A stretch of DNA of 64,000 nt from Gymnopilus junonius (GCA_015501075.1 JADNYJ010000027.1:248001-312000), one strand, 5' to 3'. Positions 11,580 to 25,150 are shown, numbered from the stretch's first letter. Numbers and translations are program-made. The notes: generated from the letters alone by a model not told the origin.

Positions 11580-12904
11580 TCAACTGTCGTCCGGTGGTGG
11601 TGGTGGTGGTGAAGGATGCTGCGTCTCGACTTTGACGCCCCTCGATGAGCTCACGCTCCGTATATCCCTGCCCTCCTCCGCGAGCTCCCCCCTTAGCATG
11701 ATGTCCCCCGTCGGGGGGTGATGTAGGTCTGCGTCTCCCTCCTGGGGACTATCGCCTTCTTCCACCGGACCCGCCGAAGCAAAATCAGGCTTGCGCAGCA
11801 TTTTCCGGAAGGCATCAGCCATGATGGCAGCATCTGCGCCGCTGAAAGGACCGCCGCTATCACTGATAGTGGACGCACCATCGTGCGTTGTCGTTCCCCC
11901 GCCACTGGCTGCCCCCAGTGCAGCACCACCGAGAACGGCTGGGGCGAGAAGGGGCGAGCCGGCCGAGTCGTACCGCTGGATCATGTCCGGGTTGTTATTG
12001 CTGTCGCGAGGCATCATGGGCGAAGCAGAGCCCATCGAGTTGCGTGATGATGATTGCCGTTGACGGCGCCGGATACGCCGGATGATGAAGAAGATGAGGA
12101 TGCCGGTGCATGCGATGGCAAGGAAACCGAGGACGACAATGACGGCGATGGCCCAGTGAGGGAAGGAGCTGCTGGAGGCGGCCCGCTGGACTGCTCCTGT
12201 GGGCTGGGATGTGGAGTGGGATAAGGAGGACTCGCGCGCGACAGAGGCGGAAGAGAGAGAAGAGAGGGCGGAGAGGGAGGAGAGGGAGGAGGCGGAAGCA
12301 GCAGCAGCGGCAGAAGAGGCAGAGGCTGCTGCGAGGGACGAAGAGGTAGCGACTGAATCGAGGATGGTGGTTTGTACGGCGGTGAATATGGGCTGGGGGA
12401 TCTGATTGCCGTCGAGGGTCTGGTCACTGCGAATGACGACCCAGTAGAAGGGGAAGGAGGTGTGTGTGCCGTTGAACTTGAGACCGTCTGTGCCGAACCA
12501 AGTGTCGTTCACTTGGCCGGAGACACTGCCAGCCTGGTCGGAGGGATTGGTTTGTTGGGGAAAGTGCAGGATTTGTTCCTGCGAGTCGGCGCGGAAAAGG
12601 AAGACATCAACCAAGTTGAACTGTGAAAACTGAGGAAGCCTCGAGTTCCCTGGACCAATGTAAGAGACATAAAAAGAAAGCAGAGAGGATACTCACAGAC
12701 GAACGAAGCCCACTCGTGCTGAGGAATGACAGTATCAGCAGTCGGAAAGCAGGACAACACGCTATTGCCCGAGTTGAACTGGCAGTCGTGCTTGGCCTGT
12801 GCAACCTGGCTCTGGTCGGCAATGACCTGGCGTTGTCGGTGGATCCGCCGTCGTTTTGGAGGGGGCGTCGCTGCTGGCCACGGCGAGGAGGCTCGTTGGG
12901 ACAT
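11580..12904 (-). CDS. Single-pass membrane protein with Ser/Ala stalk
   Basis: The protein has an amino-terminal extracellular-type domain (DQSQVAQAKHDCQF..SCFPTADTVIPQHEWASF, then WNSRLPQFSQFNLVDVFLFRAD). A long Ser/Ala-rich stalk follows, then one transmembrane helix (WAIAVIVVLGFLAIACTGIL) and a basic stop-transfer (RRIRRRQRQ). The cytoplasmic tail is disordered and ends in Pro-rich repeats. An intron near 12651-12697 joins ASFV to WNSRL in frame, which fixes the early exons. The layout resembles fungal wall-stress or Mid2-type sensors, but I do not recognise the ectodomain as one of those families. The ATG at 12904 (MSQRASSPWP) is used; 12949 is an alternative. Neither gives a classical signal peptide, so a missed upstream exon or reverse signal-anchor topology is possible. 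Confidence 0.75.
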
Positions 12905-13392
12905 GGCGGGCCAATGACGGATGAGAATCAACGACTGCCTTCTACTCATTTTCTCACAAAATATCACGCATCGGACCCCGGGACTCCAATAGCATGCGTT
13001 CGTATTTCCCACGCCTTTCTAAGCAGATAGCTCCCCCAAATACCCCCAACATCAGCGCTGATGATGACACGCCAATGCGTCGCTCGCCATCTAGACTCTG
13101 TCTATCGCTGACAATATCTACGTGATTTACTCTTATGGCTTCTGGACTAGTCAAGTAGCACTCTCAACCTTCAGTTCTCTCCAATCACTACAGCTGCCAC
13201 CGACGTCATCCCATGCATTCATTTTCTACCCGTTCGGCGAAACAGCTTTAGAAATGAAAATTTCCTTATTTAATGACTCTCATAAGCCGTATCCCGCGAT
13301 GAGTATCATATCACAGGCTTACATACAGAGCATTTATTTCCTTCTTCTTAACGACCACCTTTAACTATAGCTAAATTTCGTTACAGCGGCGT

Positions 13393-15103
13393 TTACCGCC
13401 CGGGAGCTAGGTCGTTCATATACAACCCAGGATCCGTCCCCACCTGAGCCACCCAGAGGCTCCACGAGCGATCCAGTCTGCGAATGATTTAAAGAAAAGA
13501 AAAATCTCAATAGTAAAGATCTTGGACTCACAAAGACTCCCCCTCATTCGTAACAGCCGCGTCCATCGCCTCGCGCACCGTCAGTCCCAACGGCTGCTTC
13601 CCACCATGAGCCAGCCCACCTAGCAACACCGCCTGCGCTTGCACGATCGCCGACTGCTTCGCGTAGAACGAGCGGAACACGGCGTCCCGGATCGACGACC
13701 CGCGCACGGCCATTCCATGACCTGCGTATATAGAGTAGGTGAGTTCATGAACCGTTAACATTAAGGGCCTCATCAGCTCAGCCAAGGCAAGGGGGGTAAG
13801 GTCCATAATCCAAAGCCGCACTCGATCGTACTAAGAGTAAACCACACTAATACTCGATAGATGGCGGCACGAGACACATACGACTGAACTCTGACTCTTG
13901 AGATCTGGACCATGACCCCTCTTACCTTTCATCAGCACCAACTGACTCCCATTCACAAAGCTCCTCGCAAGCGCGTCTCCGAGGACTTGATTCCGGATCA
14001 GCAGGTCATGTGGCTGCGAGTCCGGCAGGACGCTGGCTGGGAGCGTGGAAGTGTCGAAAATAGGGGAACCATTGGGCAGAGCTCCTACGGATCCTGCCTA
14101 AGGGTACGCGTAGTGAGTACTCGAATTATGTGTATGAGGTTGAAGTAAGGAGGAGTTAAGTAAGGGTAAGAGTTAAGGGTAAGGGTATCGGCGCATGGGT
14201 GTGCATAAGGGCAAGGGTAAGGGTAAATTAGAAAGGGCAATGCAGAAGCATATTGAAAAGCAACTTGAAAAGGCAAGAGAAAAAGGGAACGCACAGTGCC
14301 CATTTGCGCTTTCAGTCCAACACCAGCAGCGCCAAACGGCAACACCTCGTTCGTATGTGCATGCACCACACTAACGACGTCCGGGAACGCTTTATAAATC
14401 TGTATACATACCAGAAAATAAATTTTAAGTAACCGAGCATTTAGCAAGTATAATGATGGCATCGCACCTCGGAATGGATGAACCGCTCAATGAAACTCGA
14501 CGGAATCGCACCGCCGGTCACCGAAGCGTTGAACGTCAGATGAAGAGCAGTCGCGTTGTTGATTTCATACCTGTGGAATTGCGTTCCAGAGGGGAGTTCA
14601 AAAGCGTTCATTAATTAATTATCCACGTCATTTAAGGTTAAAATTAAACAAGGAAATAAGGCAGGGTAAGCCTAAATGTTGACAAGCAACCAAAGCACAT
14701 AGTAGTAGGAATTTTTTGACTTTACTCACGTTACGAGGGATTGGGAGGTCGAGAGCGCGGGTGCGATGGCGATCGTCCTGTGGGTGTATTGTTATCACTG
14801 GCTTGTGTGATTAAGAGACAGACGAACATGATGAATTGACTCGAATTATCAGGGTTCCGCACTGATATGTGGCCAAACGCGTCCACGACGTCAAGAAAGT
14901 GCAAGATATCTGCGGATTGGGAATAGTGCATTTCAGAAGACATAAGCCAGACCGAAAGCACAAGACTCACGGCTCGCATCTAGGAGGTCTATAGCAGCTG
15001 AAGTCACAGCTGGACTCGCAGAGGTTGTCGGGGTCGTCTGGGAGTTGACCAGATCTGCGAGGTGAAGCACCAGTCCGAGTATACACGGCAATTTTATCCG
15101 CAT
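13393..15103 (-). CDS. Secreted class II aldolase/adducin-family protein
   Basis: The family comprises zinc enzymes such as fuculose-phosphate aldolase and related head domains. Exons read: signal peptide MRIKLPCILGLVLHLADLVN, then ILHFLDVVDAFGHISVRNPD (family amino-terminal motif), TIAIAPALSTSQSLVT, YEINNATALHLTFNASVTGG, IYKAFPDVVSVVHAHTNEVL, an exon ending LARSFVNGSQLVLMKG, GHGMAVRGSSIRDAVFRSFY, and a last exon LDRSWSLWVAQVG..APGR. The two histidines of VHAH and the third in GHG are the expected zinc ligands. All joins use GT..AG introns of about 50-190 nt. Cytosolic location is usual for this family, so the leader peptide, which predicts export, stands out. The substrate is unknown; a sugar-phosphate aldolase outside the cell is hard to picture, so another carbonyl substrate or a binding role is possible. 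Confidence 0.87.
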
Positions 15104-16848
15104 GATGATGGAGGTGACTCGAGCTGGAGCTGGAACTGAAGCAATAAATATGCTCCAACAAGAAACGAAAGAAACAATTGGACGAAATTGAAGAAGCAAA
15201 AAGAGGAGAAAGAAGGTACACGCTCGTGGATTATAAATGGCATTGTCGTTGTCATTGTGGGGAAATAAATGCATTTTCGCTTGTGAAGAAGGGCAGGCAT
15301 CTGTTGAATGACGACTTGTGAGAAGTGCAAATACAAATTACAATGCGCAGCTTCAATCTGGGACTCCAACGGCTCGTTAACCCGCTTTCGAGCCGCTCGT
15401 GAATGTTAGGGGGCGGTGAACTTTCAAAAAGCTATAAGAAAATCGATAGCTATTTCCTGGAAAGAATCGAATTCCTTGAAGACGTCAAGGATTTCAACTG
15501 AAAACCCGACAATGGACGATGCTCGAATGAAGCGGTCCTTGACGTCTGGACAATACTTGACCAAATGAACGTAGATGCGTGATTTGAAAGGGTGGAGAAC
15601 ACCTCGTTCAATAATCGCTCCCATGGGAATTAAGCCAATAGACATCCCAGACAAAAGCATCGACAGACATGGAAGACCTGCAGGCGATGCCTTCTCCCTG
15701 GTGTGCTGAGGATAAAAATATCGTTTGGACAGGCCACGAGAGGAGTTGGGAAATAAACCAGAGTCACGAGAACAAATCCTGGTAATTAACTCTCCCCCTC
15801 AGCATGCGAGCAATAGCAATAGAAGGTGAAGCACTCGCTATTGATCGAGGTAGACTTTATAATTACCACCCCGAGCAGTCGGAAACTGAAGATGCCACAG
15901 GGGCTCGGGCCGTCATTGTGAATAGAGGAAAGTTCCGGTAGAGAAAGATAAATTGACGCAAGGCGAGACCTGAACGCCTGAAGGTAAAGGGTGGAGTATA
16001 TATAAGCTTGCGCGTATCACGCACGAAGAGGATATAATAAAGGATTTAAGGTATTGCCTATTTCCAAAGAGGCATTCAAGCTCTAAATCCGTGAAAAATG
16101 AAACGAAACAAGAGACATGGATGACATGGTTGCAAAAGAAAATAAGAACCCAATTACTCGGAAATGGGCAGCCACTAAGCCATACCAACTCCACGTATTT
16201 AGGCAGAACCGTCGCAATAAAGTTGCGCAGTAATGCCAGCAGGAAGAAGGTTCAAACTCAATTCGAGTTTGAAGGTTGAAGTATGTGTGTAGAAGAAACG
16301 CAAATGGGGTCCGGTGGAGTCTCCAATTTCACTGCTTCGCAGATTGAGACTATTCCTAAAACCCGAACCAAAGCAGCAGAAGCCAACTGCATAGCTCTAA
16401 AGCTTTTGCAAGGTTAGTAGCAGGCCTGACTTCACAGTTTTATCGGCATCAGGCTGGAAGTAGGCTCGATATTTTCTTTCATCGGGAGAAAAGCAGGCAG
16501 CTGGAGAGCCCAGGCAATGAGATTGATCAACTAAGCAGTCAACGTCTTCATAAAAAGGCCATTGAGAACGTCTGCAGACAATTGATGACTGTGGATGATG
16601 TGGTCGGATTGTAAGTGACAAAAGCAGCCAATCAAGATCCGAGCATTGGTAGTTCATGATGCCGTTTGTTCATTGTGGGGATGACTCTCTCGTTCACTAC
16701 CACCATCTCGCAAACAAAAGGTCATTTCGGACCTCTGAAGGTTCTGTTTATCGGCTTTGAGGTTAGGATGTGTTTCTCTTAAATTTCGATAACTGTTTTA
16801 AACTAGATACATAGGCTTGGATTCCGACGGCGCTGGCGCATCAGAATA
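15104..16848. other. Intergenic region, no firm gene
   Basis: Minus-strand frames at 15424-15660 (78 codons) and 15913-16194 (93 codons) have no recognisable domain. A plus-strand frame at 16091-16279 overlaps the second. TATATATAA-like sequence occurs near 15997. I see no RNA gene. The region should hold the promoters of the aldolase-family gene (minus) and the F-box/LRR-like gene (plus). Confidence 0.4.
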
Positions 16849-18040
16849 ATGGCAATAACAATCCCTCCAGAAATTTGCGGCATCATCTGCAAGGAGCCCG
16901 TCCTCGCTCGTCATGACCTACATAAATTATGCTCCGTCACCCAATCTTTTCGCGGCGAGGCAGAGCGCCTTCTTTATACTGCTGTTACCCTAAGAGGACT
17001 CCGTCGCATCAAAGCATTCTGCATCACCGTCGCCCGACGACCCTATCTCGCATTATACCTTAGGAAACTTGCCCTCTATATGCCTCCACAAATGGATCTT
17101 GAAGCAGACGATCTCTCACGCATTATGCGCGCTCTCCATCTCTCCGTAAACCTCAAGGAATTAAGCGTCCTACAGGATACCAGTCGCGGTATGCCCGACA
17201 AACCAGGGACTGCAGTTCAAAGATGGATATTAGACGGACACGACTTTCGCTTGGAGAAATTCACAAACTCTTATTTCCAACCACCCGTCCTCACGAATTT
17301 CCTCGCACACCAGCCATCGATCGAAACGCTCACAGTGAAATGCAAAGGGAATGCGGAGATATGCGGTGCTGCGTTGCCCAATCTCGCTAACCTGGATAGC
17401 TCGGCTGCTGTCGTTCAGGAGTTTAGTATGCCTTCTTGGTATAAGAGGAACATCCAGAGGTTGCAGTTCCAATTCGAGCAGTCAACCGATGTGGAAGAAC
17501 TGGCGACTTTTGTTGCTCTCACCCAGTTTAAAGATTCGCTAAAGAGCCTCAGTATAAGGAGGAATGGGAGCGAAAATGGCCTGGATATCGCGGTGCTCAC
17601 TGCTTGTGTGGCTGCCCAACTACCTGACATCAAGTATTTACGGATCATGGACCATTCAATGAGGGTAAGTTGGAGACGTTGTTCTTGACACCTTACTTTT
17701 TAAACTAATCAGCACTCCATTGCAGCTGGAAACATACCACGTCCCTTTCCTCCCTTTCCCTATCCGTTTCACCCAAATCGAGACTCTTATTTTCCGTGCA
17801 CCAACAAGAGCATTTGATGACACCAAGGAAGACGCAAAAATCAGCTCTTATATCGAGTTGCGCTCCGCAGAGGGTCGTAGGGGTGCGGCTGAGAGAATCA
17901 TGGAAATTCTTCCGACGTTGACTCGCCTCGTTTTCGTCGGAATTCATGTCCACGAATTCAGAAGAAATCCGCAGTCAGACTCGATTTCTGAACAGGACCT
18001 CAACGTTCTCGATGACGACGACTGGATGAACGTCCCTTAG
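16849..18040 (+). CDS. F-box/LRR-like protein
   Basis: Two exons (16849-17664 and 17726-18040) joined by an intron with donor GTAAGT and acceptor TTGCAG give 376 residues. The start is MAITIPPEICGIICKEPVLA. A degenerate F-box-like helix set follows (DLHKLCSVTQSFRGEAERLLY), then leucine-rich stretches such as YLALYLRKLALYMPP, LKELSVLQD, IETLTVKC and IKYLRIMD, and an acidic tail (DLNVLDDDDWMNVP). This matches the large lineage-specific F-box families of Agaricomycetes, thought to select targets for SCF ubiquitin ligases. The F-box is weak, so the family call rests mostly on architecture. No target can be named. Confidence 0.68.
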
Positions 18041-18191
18041 CTCCTGGAGTAATTATTCATATCTATGTTTCTCGACTGCGTAGACGGACACGCATAACTG
18101 TTAAAGACACCAGGGTATCGTTGCACGAGTATAATTTGAAAGCAGGAATTGGAATTCTACATAATATACATGTAACATTAGTTAAAGACCA

Positions 18192-21100
18192 TCAAAATGA
18201 TCTCAGGGATATCTGGGGTTTAGCAGCTGGCTGATTAGCATTGGAGGTGGTTCCGCCAACTGCTCTACGAATACACAACTCCAATAATTCACGCATAGGG
18301 GCATCCAACTTGCTAAGGGCGTCTTTGAACGCCGCAGGCGAGGTTGTTGCGAACGAGAGCAACTGTGATATCGTTTGGGTTGTGATAGCAGCAGCGATAG
18401 GCTGAGATGGAGCTGTGCTTGCGAGCAACAATGAGATCGTCGGTAGGAGGACTCCGAGAAGTCGAGGACCTGATCAAGCATCAGTACAAACAGATTGATG
18501 AGCATATCGCGCCGACTCACGATTTTCTTCCACTGTAGATGTAAACAATGCACCAAAACCTTTCCATACTTCACTGATGGCTGCCGATTGTGACTCTGAA
18601 AGATCGCCATCATGAACGAGGGGAGACATCTTGGCGATGAATTCGATGAGGCCGGGAATCAGCAGTCGAGTGCACTGGCGAAGCATAGCATTTCCAGAAG
18701 CAGAAGCCATTATCAGCGTCTTCGTGCAGTGAGCTGCCGTTAGAGACATCTGGAATGTAATGAGAAATTGCAAGTTGGGCATAGAGTAAAAACCTTCACC
18801 TCGTCGGAATCTGACAATTTCTGTGAAATCAAGAAGCAACAATGCTCAATGACTGCCCGTCCTACTTTGACCCATGAGGGACCAACAGTGAGGACCAGAA
18901 CAGCAGCAAGCATGTTGTTTTTCACTTTCTTGCTAGATATCGCACCGCGTCGACCACTACGCATTTCGTCAGACAGATAGAATCCGAAACTCTCCAAAAC
19001 TCACCGCATGTTGTCAATGTTGAGGAGGCAGGCCGAAAGGAGGGCATGAATGAGCCTCGAGTACCTGTCCCTATCATCTGGATCCTCAGAAACTGGGATA
19101 TCGAGCAACGTCTTGAGGGCAGGAAGAGTGGGTGACACTAAATCGAATTCTGATGATTCATCTTTTAGCAGGTCTATACAACATGGGATTCAGATTAAAA
19201 AAGCTGCAAAATAAAGGAACGAACGACGTACCGTTGTAGAGTAGAATGGCAACTCCGCGGATATCTTCTCTTTGAGGAGTGCTTACAGATGCAGCAATGG
19301 AGGCAAACGCAGACAGGCAAGTGGAGATGAGGGTAATACGGTCTGAGAGTTGACCCTCTGCAAATTCATAAGCATCCATGACAGCCAGGAATTAAAGAAT
19401 TAAAGAATAACTCACGTGCGACGCTGGCACGAGAGGTTGAGGTTGATTGCCTCAGTATATGTGCACAAATACGAAGGCAGTGTGCAGGAGGTGAAGTCAA
19501 GGTAAGAATATCAGATCCTCGCGTAGATGAGGACTGAGATGCCGCAAAGACACCCAACATTTCAACCACGTGAATTTGAATAGCAGCCGACTCGGTCATA
19601 CCCATCCGATAGCAAAGACTGATGAACTCTTCAAATATTGTAGGCTCCATAATTGCCGATCCTGAGTATTCGGGGCGTACAGGCATTTGAGAGCTTGAAG
19701 AGCGGAGACAACAGCGGTCTGACGAGCAAGTGTGCTTGATGAGGAGTCTGCAGAAGACGTAACCAGAGACTCATATACAAGGCCAAAGATAATGAAAAAG
19801 AACGCTGTTGGCTCCTTTCGGTCTGTAGTGGAAATAAGGTTTTTGTCAGCTTCGTTGACTTCTTGACCATCCATGGCAGCTAAGATGTGGGGATCGCCAG
19901 CTTGCATTGTAGACGCCACAGCTTGCAGGACAATAGACCACGCTTCGGAATAATACTAAAAGGAATGTAAAATGTGAAATCAGTGAAAATCGTTAGCAAA
20001 AATAAGTGCTTACAGGCAGTAAAACCTCTTTGCCCAAGCTCGAGTAGGAGGAATCAACAACAGAAGATGTGTCATGAAGGAACTCTGAATCAATTCTTAT
20101 ACTGGCGTAGTCACGCAATGCTGCAATCCATAGCGAGCAAAGAGTTGAACGATACGGCTTCACAACCTTTTCCAAATACCCTTGTTGGACGCCTGACACC
20201 TGGAGCTGTGCCCAAGCAGATAGTGTTGATATCCGCAGCATTGCTGATGCATTGGGGCTCAATTCCCCTGCTTCTCCCAGAGAAAGCATACCAGAATCTG
20301 CAAAACATTTTTTGAGAATTTACTTTGCAAGGTAGGTACATACTGCTAACCTTTTGACTGCTCTAAGGCCGTGGTTAATAGTTTCAAGATTCGACCCATA
20401 CGACCAACATCCTTAACGACTCCACACCCGACGAAAATAGCGCATGCATGCACTGCAGAAGCCAATATTTCAGGAGTGGAGTCGGAAGAGAAGGCAGGTG
20501 TAAGAGCTGCCGTTATGGGAGCTTGGTGTTGTTCGAGTAGAAGCGCGTCGTCATACGCAGGGTCGGGTGACGTAGCAAACATCTTATAGATGGTTAATCA
20601 ATGTTTATGAGCAGCGTAAATACAGCCACACACCTCAATAACATCACGTAGGACGACAAGACCAGCAAGACGAATCTCCGTTACATAAGCAGTTGAAGCG
20701 GTGAAAGCCATCTTGATCAGGTCGCTGACTCGCGTAAAGAGGAGACCAGATGTTGGAATTCCTTGGTTGCGAGCTAAAATAGCATTGAAATGCTCCCGCC
20801 TACCGCTGGTGGAGACAATGGTACAAATCTCATGCAGGCATTGTAATGCAAACAGTTGAGTTCTCCACCTGGATGTGAGGTGACCTCTTCCCCCAGTTTT
20901 GGACTCCAGCGACAATCCAGCATTGAGAGATTCTCCTTCGTCATCTCGCAGATTTTGTCCAGTGGCAGCATCGGCTACTTGCTGAGATGCGGTCGTACGA
21001 GCCATAATGCGTTGGCAAAGGTCTATCCATGCTGACGGGTTGTAAATGACCGTTTGCTGCAGCCAACTTGAGATGACATTCCGCACGCCTTGGACAGAAG

Positions 21101-24100
21101 GGTCGTCATCCAACATCCCGAACAAATCTTCCACCAGCTGGTCTCCGCCCAGCTTTGACATTGACAAAGCATCCTTTTGGACAAGCTGATATAGCGCATT
21201 GATGGAGGCCAACTTCAGAGGTCGTCGAGATGAGGATAGGTAAGTTCTGAAGCGTTTGACGAGCTCTGGGATGTCTTCGTATTCAGGAGCGAACATGAGG
21301 AAGTGTTGAATGCATTTTATAGCTTCCACGCGTATTCCCTCGTCCTCCTCCAAGGAGAATTCGTGGACCAAGTTTTGGACCAAGGCCCTCGTTCGAGATG
21401 ATTCTTGGATATCCGGTCCCAGAATCGTGATGACAGAATCGATGATTTGGCAAACGATGGGGTACGCTGGTAAATCTCCACTGACATTCGAATTCGACAA
21501 TGATCCACCTTCTCGTTCGTGAGATTCAGTAAGATAGACCTTCAGTAACATGCCCAAAGTGCTAGACACAAATGGGGCATATGCCAAGCTGGCGGCATTA
21601 ATGACACGAGCAAGGGCATTCAACGCCCAGAAATGAACAACGGGATGGGGGATCGTTGATCAATGACATCAGCACATTGACTGTCGTTTTCAGAAGAGGA
21701 CCTGCAGCAAGACCTCCTACATGGCTGTAAATAGCACCAAACGCTAGCGCACATCCGGCACGACCATTAGGGTTGCGATTATTGACTACTTGATCCACTA
21801 AGTCTTTGATCTGGCTTGTAAGGTAGTTTGTACCTGACAAGCTGGCAAGTCGACCAATAGATTCACTACCAGCTGACCGCAGGACAAGATCACCATCCAC
21901 CAAAGCATCCTGAGGGGAAAGTAAGCTTTAAGAATATAACAGTATAAGTCAGGACCGACCATCAAGAAGGGAGATAACAAGCTGGTTATCTGCACGCTCC
22001 CGAATGTATCTTTTGCTTGGCGGAAGTGAGAAGTAGTTGCTTGCCGCAGTGTCAGAACCAGCGCAACGCTAGCATTCACAAAAACAGCAGCCTTCCTCCC
22101 GGCATTCTTCTCTAACTTTGGCGACCGTACCGATTCCAACACTTGTGCGATGATTTTCTGAGTCGACGATAGGTCTGCAAAGGAAGAAGCTTGGAGAAGA
22201 GCTCGATGGCTGTATCTACGACCGACGTGGCTGCAGGTGGAGGCTCAATAAGCTGATACTCGGTGTCCGAAAACTTCGCTTGGATTAAGGATAGAGGATC
22301 ATGCTCGCAGGCACCTAAGATAGGTTTACGGTTCTAATATGATATTATGTTAGTTTCAAAGCACGGCGTTGCAAGAAAACACAACTGACCAGGGTATCAA
22401 TATAAACTTCCACTATGTCCCTATTCAGATAATCATGGGCGCCCTGAGTCATGCCACCTGCAATTCCATTGTCTACCCCACCGAAATCAACCACCTCATT
22501 GAACGTAACTCCATAAGCGTAACCATCTGAACTTTGCCAGACGGAGGTGAAAGTTCCTGTTGATGACGCTATAGCTGCTTGAACAGATGACCCCGCATAT
22601 CCTTCAGGGCTTGCGAACAGCGTAACCACGGACTGCAGCAAAACCATCTGAGTTGAATCTGGGATGCTAGAGAACCCAAGAGCTGTAAAGCACTGGTGGA
22701 CACGTCGGCGAAGCAATGCTTCTCGCTCGCGTACGTTGAGGCCCTTTCTTACAACCACCGGTATCTGAGAGTCTGCTGGATCTTCGACATTTTGAGAAAT
22801 GAAGTTGTTGGCGAACGATAACGCGTTGCTGAGCAACGAAGCAATCCGGCGGGCAACGTCGAGGGTGACCAATGTAGATGCGTTGTTTTCCAAGAAGCAG
22901 AGAATTGCACCTAGGGCGCTTTCTCTGACATGAAGGAGGAAGAGCCATTCATGGATCGAACGCCCAGCATTTGTTGCTGAATCCTTCGTTGTCGGTTTGG
23001 GCAGGGCATTTCTCCAGAGCACGAGAAGCTGTGGAAGATGTGGGCGTACGAAATTAGGCCCGAGAGACATCAGAGATGCAATCAAAGTCCAGGCCACCTC
23101 GACTTCGACCTCAGCAATCTTGACTTCGTGTTCTCCAGCTCGCTTGAGTAATTGAGTAGCTAAATCCAGGACCTTGGCGCTCACGTCATAAGAGACATAA
23201 AGAGGACGCTGAGGGATAACGGAAACTAGGGCTGCTAGACCATATGCGTGACCTAGAGCACGTAAAGGGGTTTCAACGGGACTATTGGGGTTAAGTATCG
23301 TAGAAAGGTCCCTCTGTAGTTTGTCCATGACAGTCAAGATCGTTTTGGGAAGACGAAGAGGAGTTGAATAACAAAAACATCTCAGAGCCCAAGACGCAGT
23401 AACACGAACGGTGTGGCTTGGGTGAGATAGGAGGGCGATGAGAGGCTCTGCGAGAGCGTTCTAATAAAAATGCTGATAAGGACGATTGTTTAGTATTGTA
23501 GTTATAAATACTTGCCTGTACTGGAGGAGGGGCATTGCCTAATTGCTGCAAAAGCCCAGCCACTTCTCGCAAGACAATAGCCAAAGCAGCAGAAGATGGA
23601 GCAACTTGACCGGGCATCATAGCTGGCCAGCGCTTGAGATAAGAGGTTGCCAGCTCTTGAATGGCTGAAATTTGCCCTTGTTCACTCAACATACGAACAC
23701 CAATCATGTCACGCAAAAGAACACCCACGAGAGACCGCGTAAGGAGGGCCTCATACCGATTGCTCGAACTTCGGGGACTGGAAACAATATCGGAGATGAG
23801 GTGGGATACGATGAGGGAGAAATTGGATTCGATAAATGAGGGACCGAGCTTGCTGAGCAGTGCTGCATAGAAATCGAAGATTCCGATTCGCGTCTTGCGT
23901 GATGCTTGGGGTTTGTTGAAGTGCGTCGATAGGTGGACGAACATCTCGTTCGGGCTGAACATAGGTTTCTTCATTTCCGTGGCAGCATTCGATGATGAAA
24001 TTTCGTCATCTAATTGCTCCGCTGCCCCGTCTTTTTGTGCCTTCGGTAAGGTTTGTGAGGTAGACACGACTCGCTCAATCTGACTTGACGCAAGGATATG

Positions 24101-25150
24101 GCCAACAAGCTGCGCAAGAGCATGTCGAGTAACTTGATCGGCGGCTTCGAGACTTTTCACACACTGCGTTACAATGGAATCCAATTCGCTGGACGAAAGT
24201 GGAGAAGCATCATTTGAGGAATACATGGCGATCAGAACCTAGTTTGAATTAGCGAGGCTTACAGGGATCGAAACATACAGAGGAGTCACCTGTGAGGCAG
24301 CACGTTGAACGGCCAACGACTTGTCTGTTAAACCTGACCTCATCTGCTTAAAGATGTCTTTGCTTGTGGCGTCAGTTATTGCTCTCTTAGCGGTCGTTAA
24401 TGACTTTGACAGCGCAATAAGGCAATGATATCGTATAGAGGACTAGCTGTGCATACTGAGTTTAATTCGGATGAACACATTGTAGTGCACTTACAGTCGA
24501 CGACTTGAAAGTCTTCAAGGTGACCTGAGCGATTTCTGCCATGCAAGACATGACCTAAAGACGTTGAGAATATGAAGTGCGCCTTTCGCAGGACTGAAAG
24601 CATACATTGGATCCAAAAACACCCATAAGCTCTCCTATGCATGAGAATGCAGTACTGATGAGTGTTAGGTTACCATTTCTTATTAACTGAACCGGGCTTA
24701 CATTTTTACGACGTCTTTATCTGTCGACTTGAAATCTCCAACTATCCGAAGAAATGCTTGAAGAGTGTCGAAGAGGGTTCGGGTCTCCCCTCGGGTGTAC
24801 AGCACGATAAGACATCTCGCAACAAGGTTCCTAATCGCCCGTCCAGGTGCAGGGTATGGCTCTGCCCCGGAAATGATCTTAATGAAGACTTTCTCGAGTT
24901 CCCCTTGCTTCGGTTTGAGATCTCCCTGGTACAGAAATCAGGCTATACACAGACAGATTATCGACGTGTTCCTCACCAATGAGATGCTGCCTAGTTTCTT
25001 TTCGGTAGAAGATAACCACTGAAAGATATAGACTTCCCCATTTTCCCCTGTAAGCTCTGACTAGAAATGGACGTTGGTGACGACAAAAGGGAGAAAATAC
25101 ACTAAACATACTTCATTGAAGTCTTCTACAATGATAGTCTCGCCCGACAT
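18192..25150 (-). CDS. LAA1: HEAT-repeat protein, LAA1/HEATR5 homologue
   Basis: This large many-exon gene encodes a HEAT-repeat solenoid of the Laa1/HEATR5 family. In yeast Laa1 works with the AP-1 clathrin adaptor in trafficking between the trans-Golgi network and endosomes. The start is MSGETIIVEDFNE; the first introns lead to SELTGENGEVYIFQWLSS and then to the family hallmark APGRAIRNLVARCLIVLYTR followed by GETRTLFDTLQAFLRIVGDF. Later exons hold HEAT-like helices (TRHALAQLVGHILAS, ALGHAYGLAALVSVIPQRPL, GRAGCALAFGAIYSHVGGLA, VHFWALNALARVINAA, EGIRVEAIKCIQHFLMFAPE). The end is AAKPQISLRSF before the stop at 18192. The span is near 7 kb and would encode roughly 2,000 residues, fitting the family. 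I see no break, but I did not fix every exon border. Confidence 0.85.

Noticed and set aside
12199..12405. Plus-strand frame rich in Glu and Ala
   Set aside because: It is the antisense shadow of the Ser/Ala/Leu-coding stalk of the minus-strand membrane protein.
14101..14294. Interstitial telomere repeat
   Set aside because: The unit is TAAGGG or AAGGGT with irregular spacing rather than TTAGGG, and it is confined to an intron.
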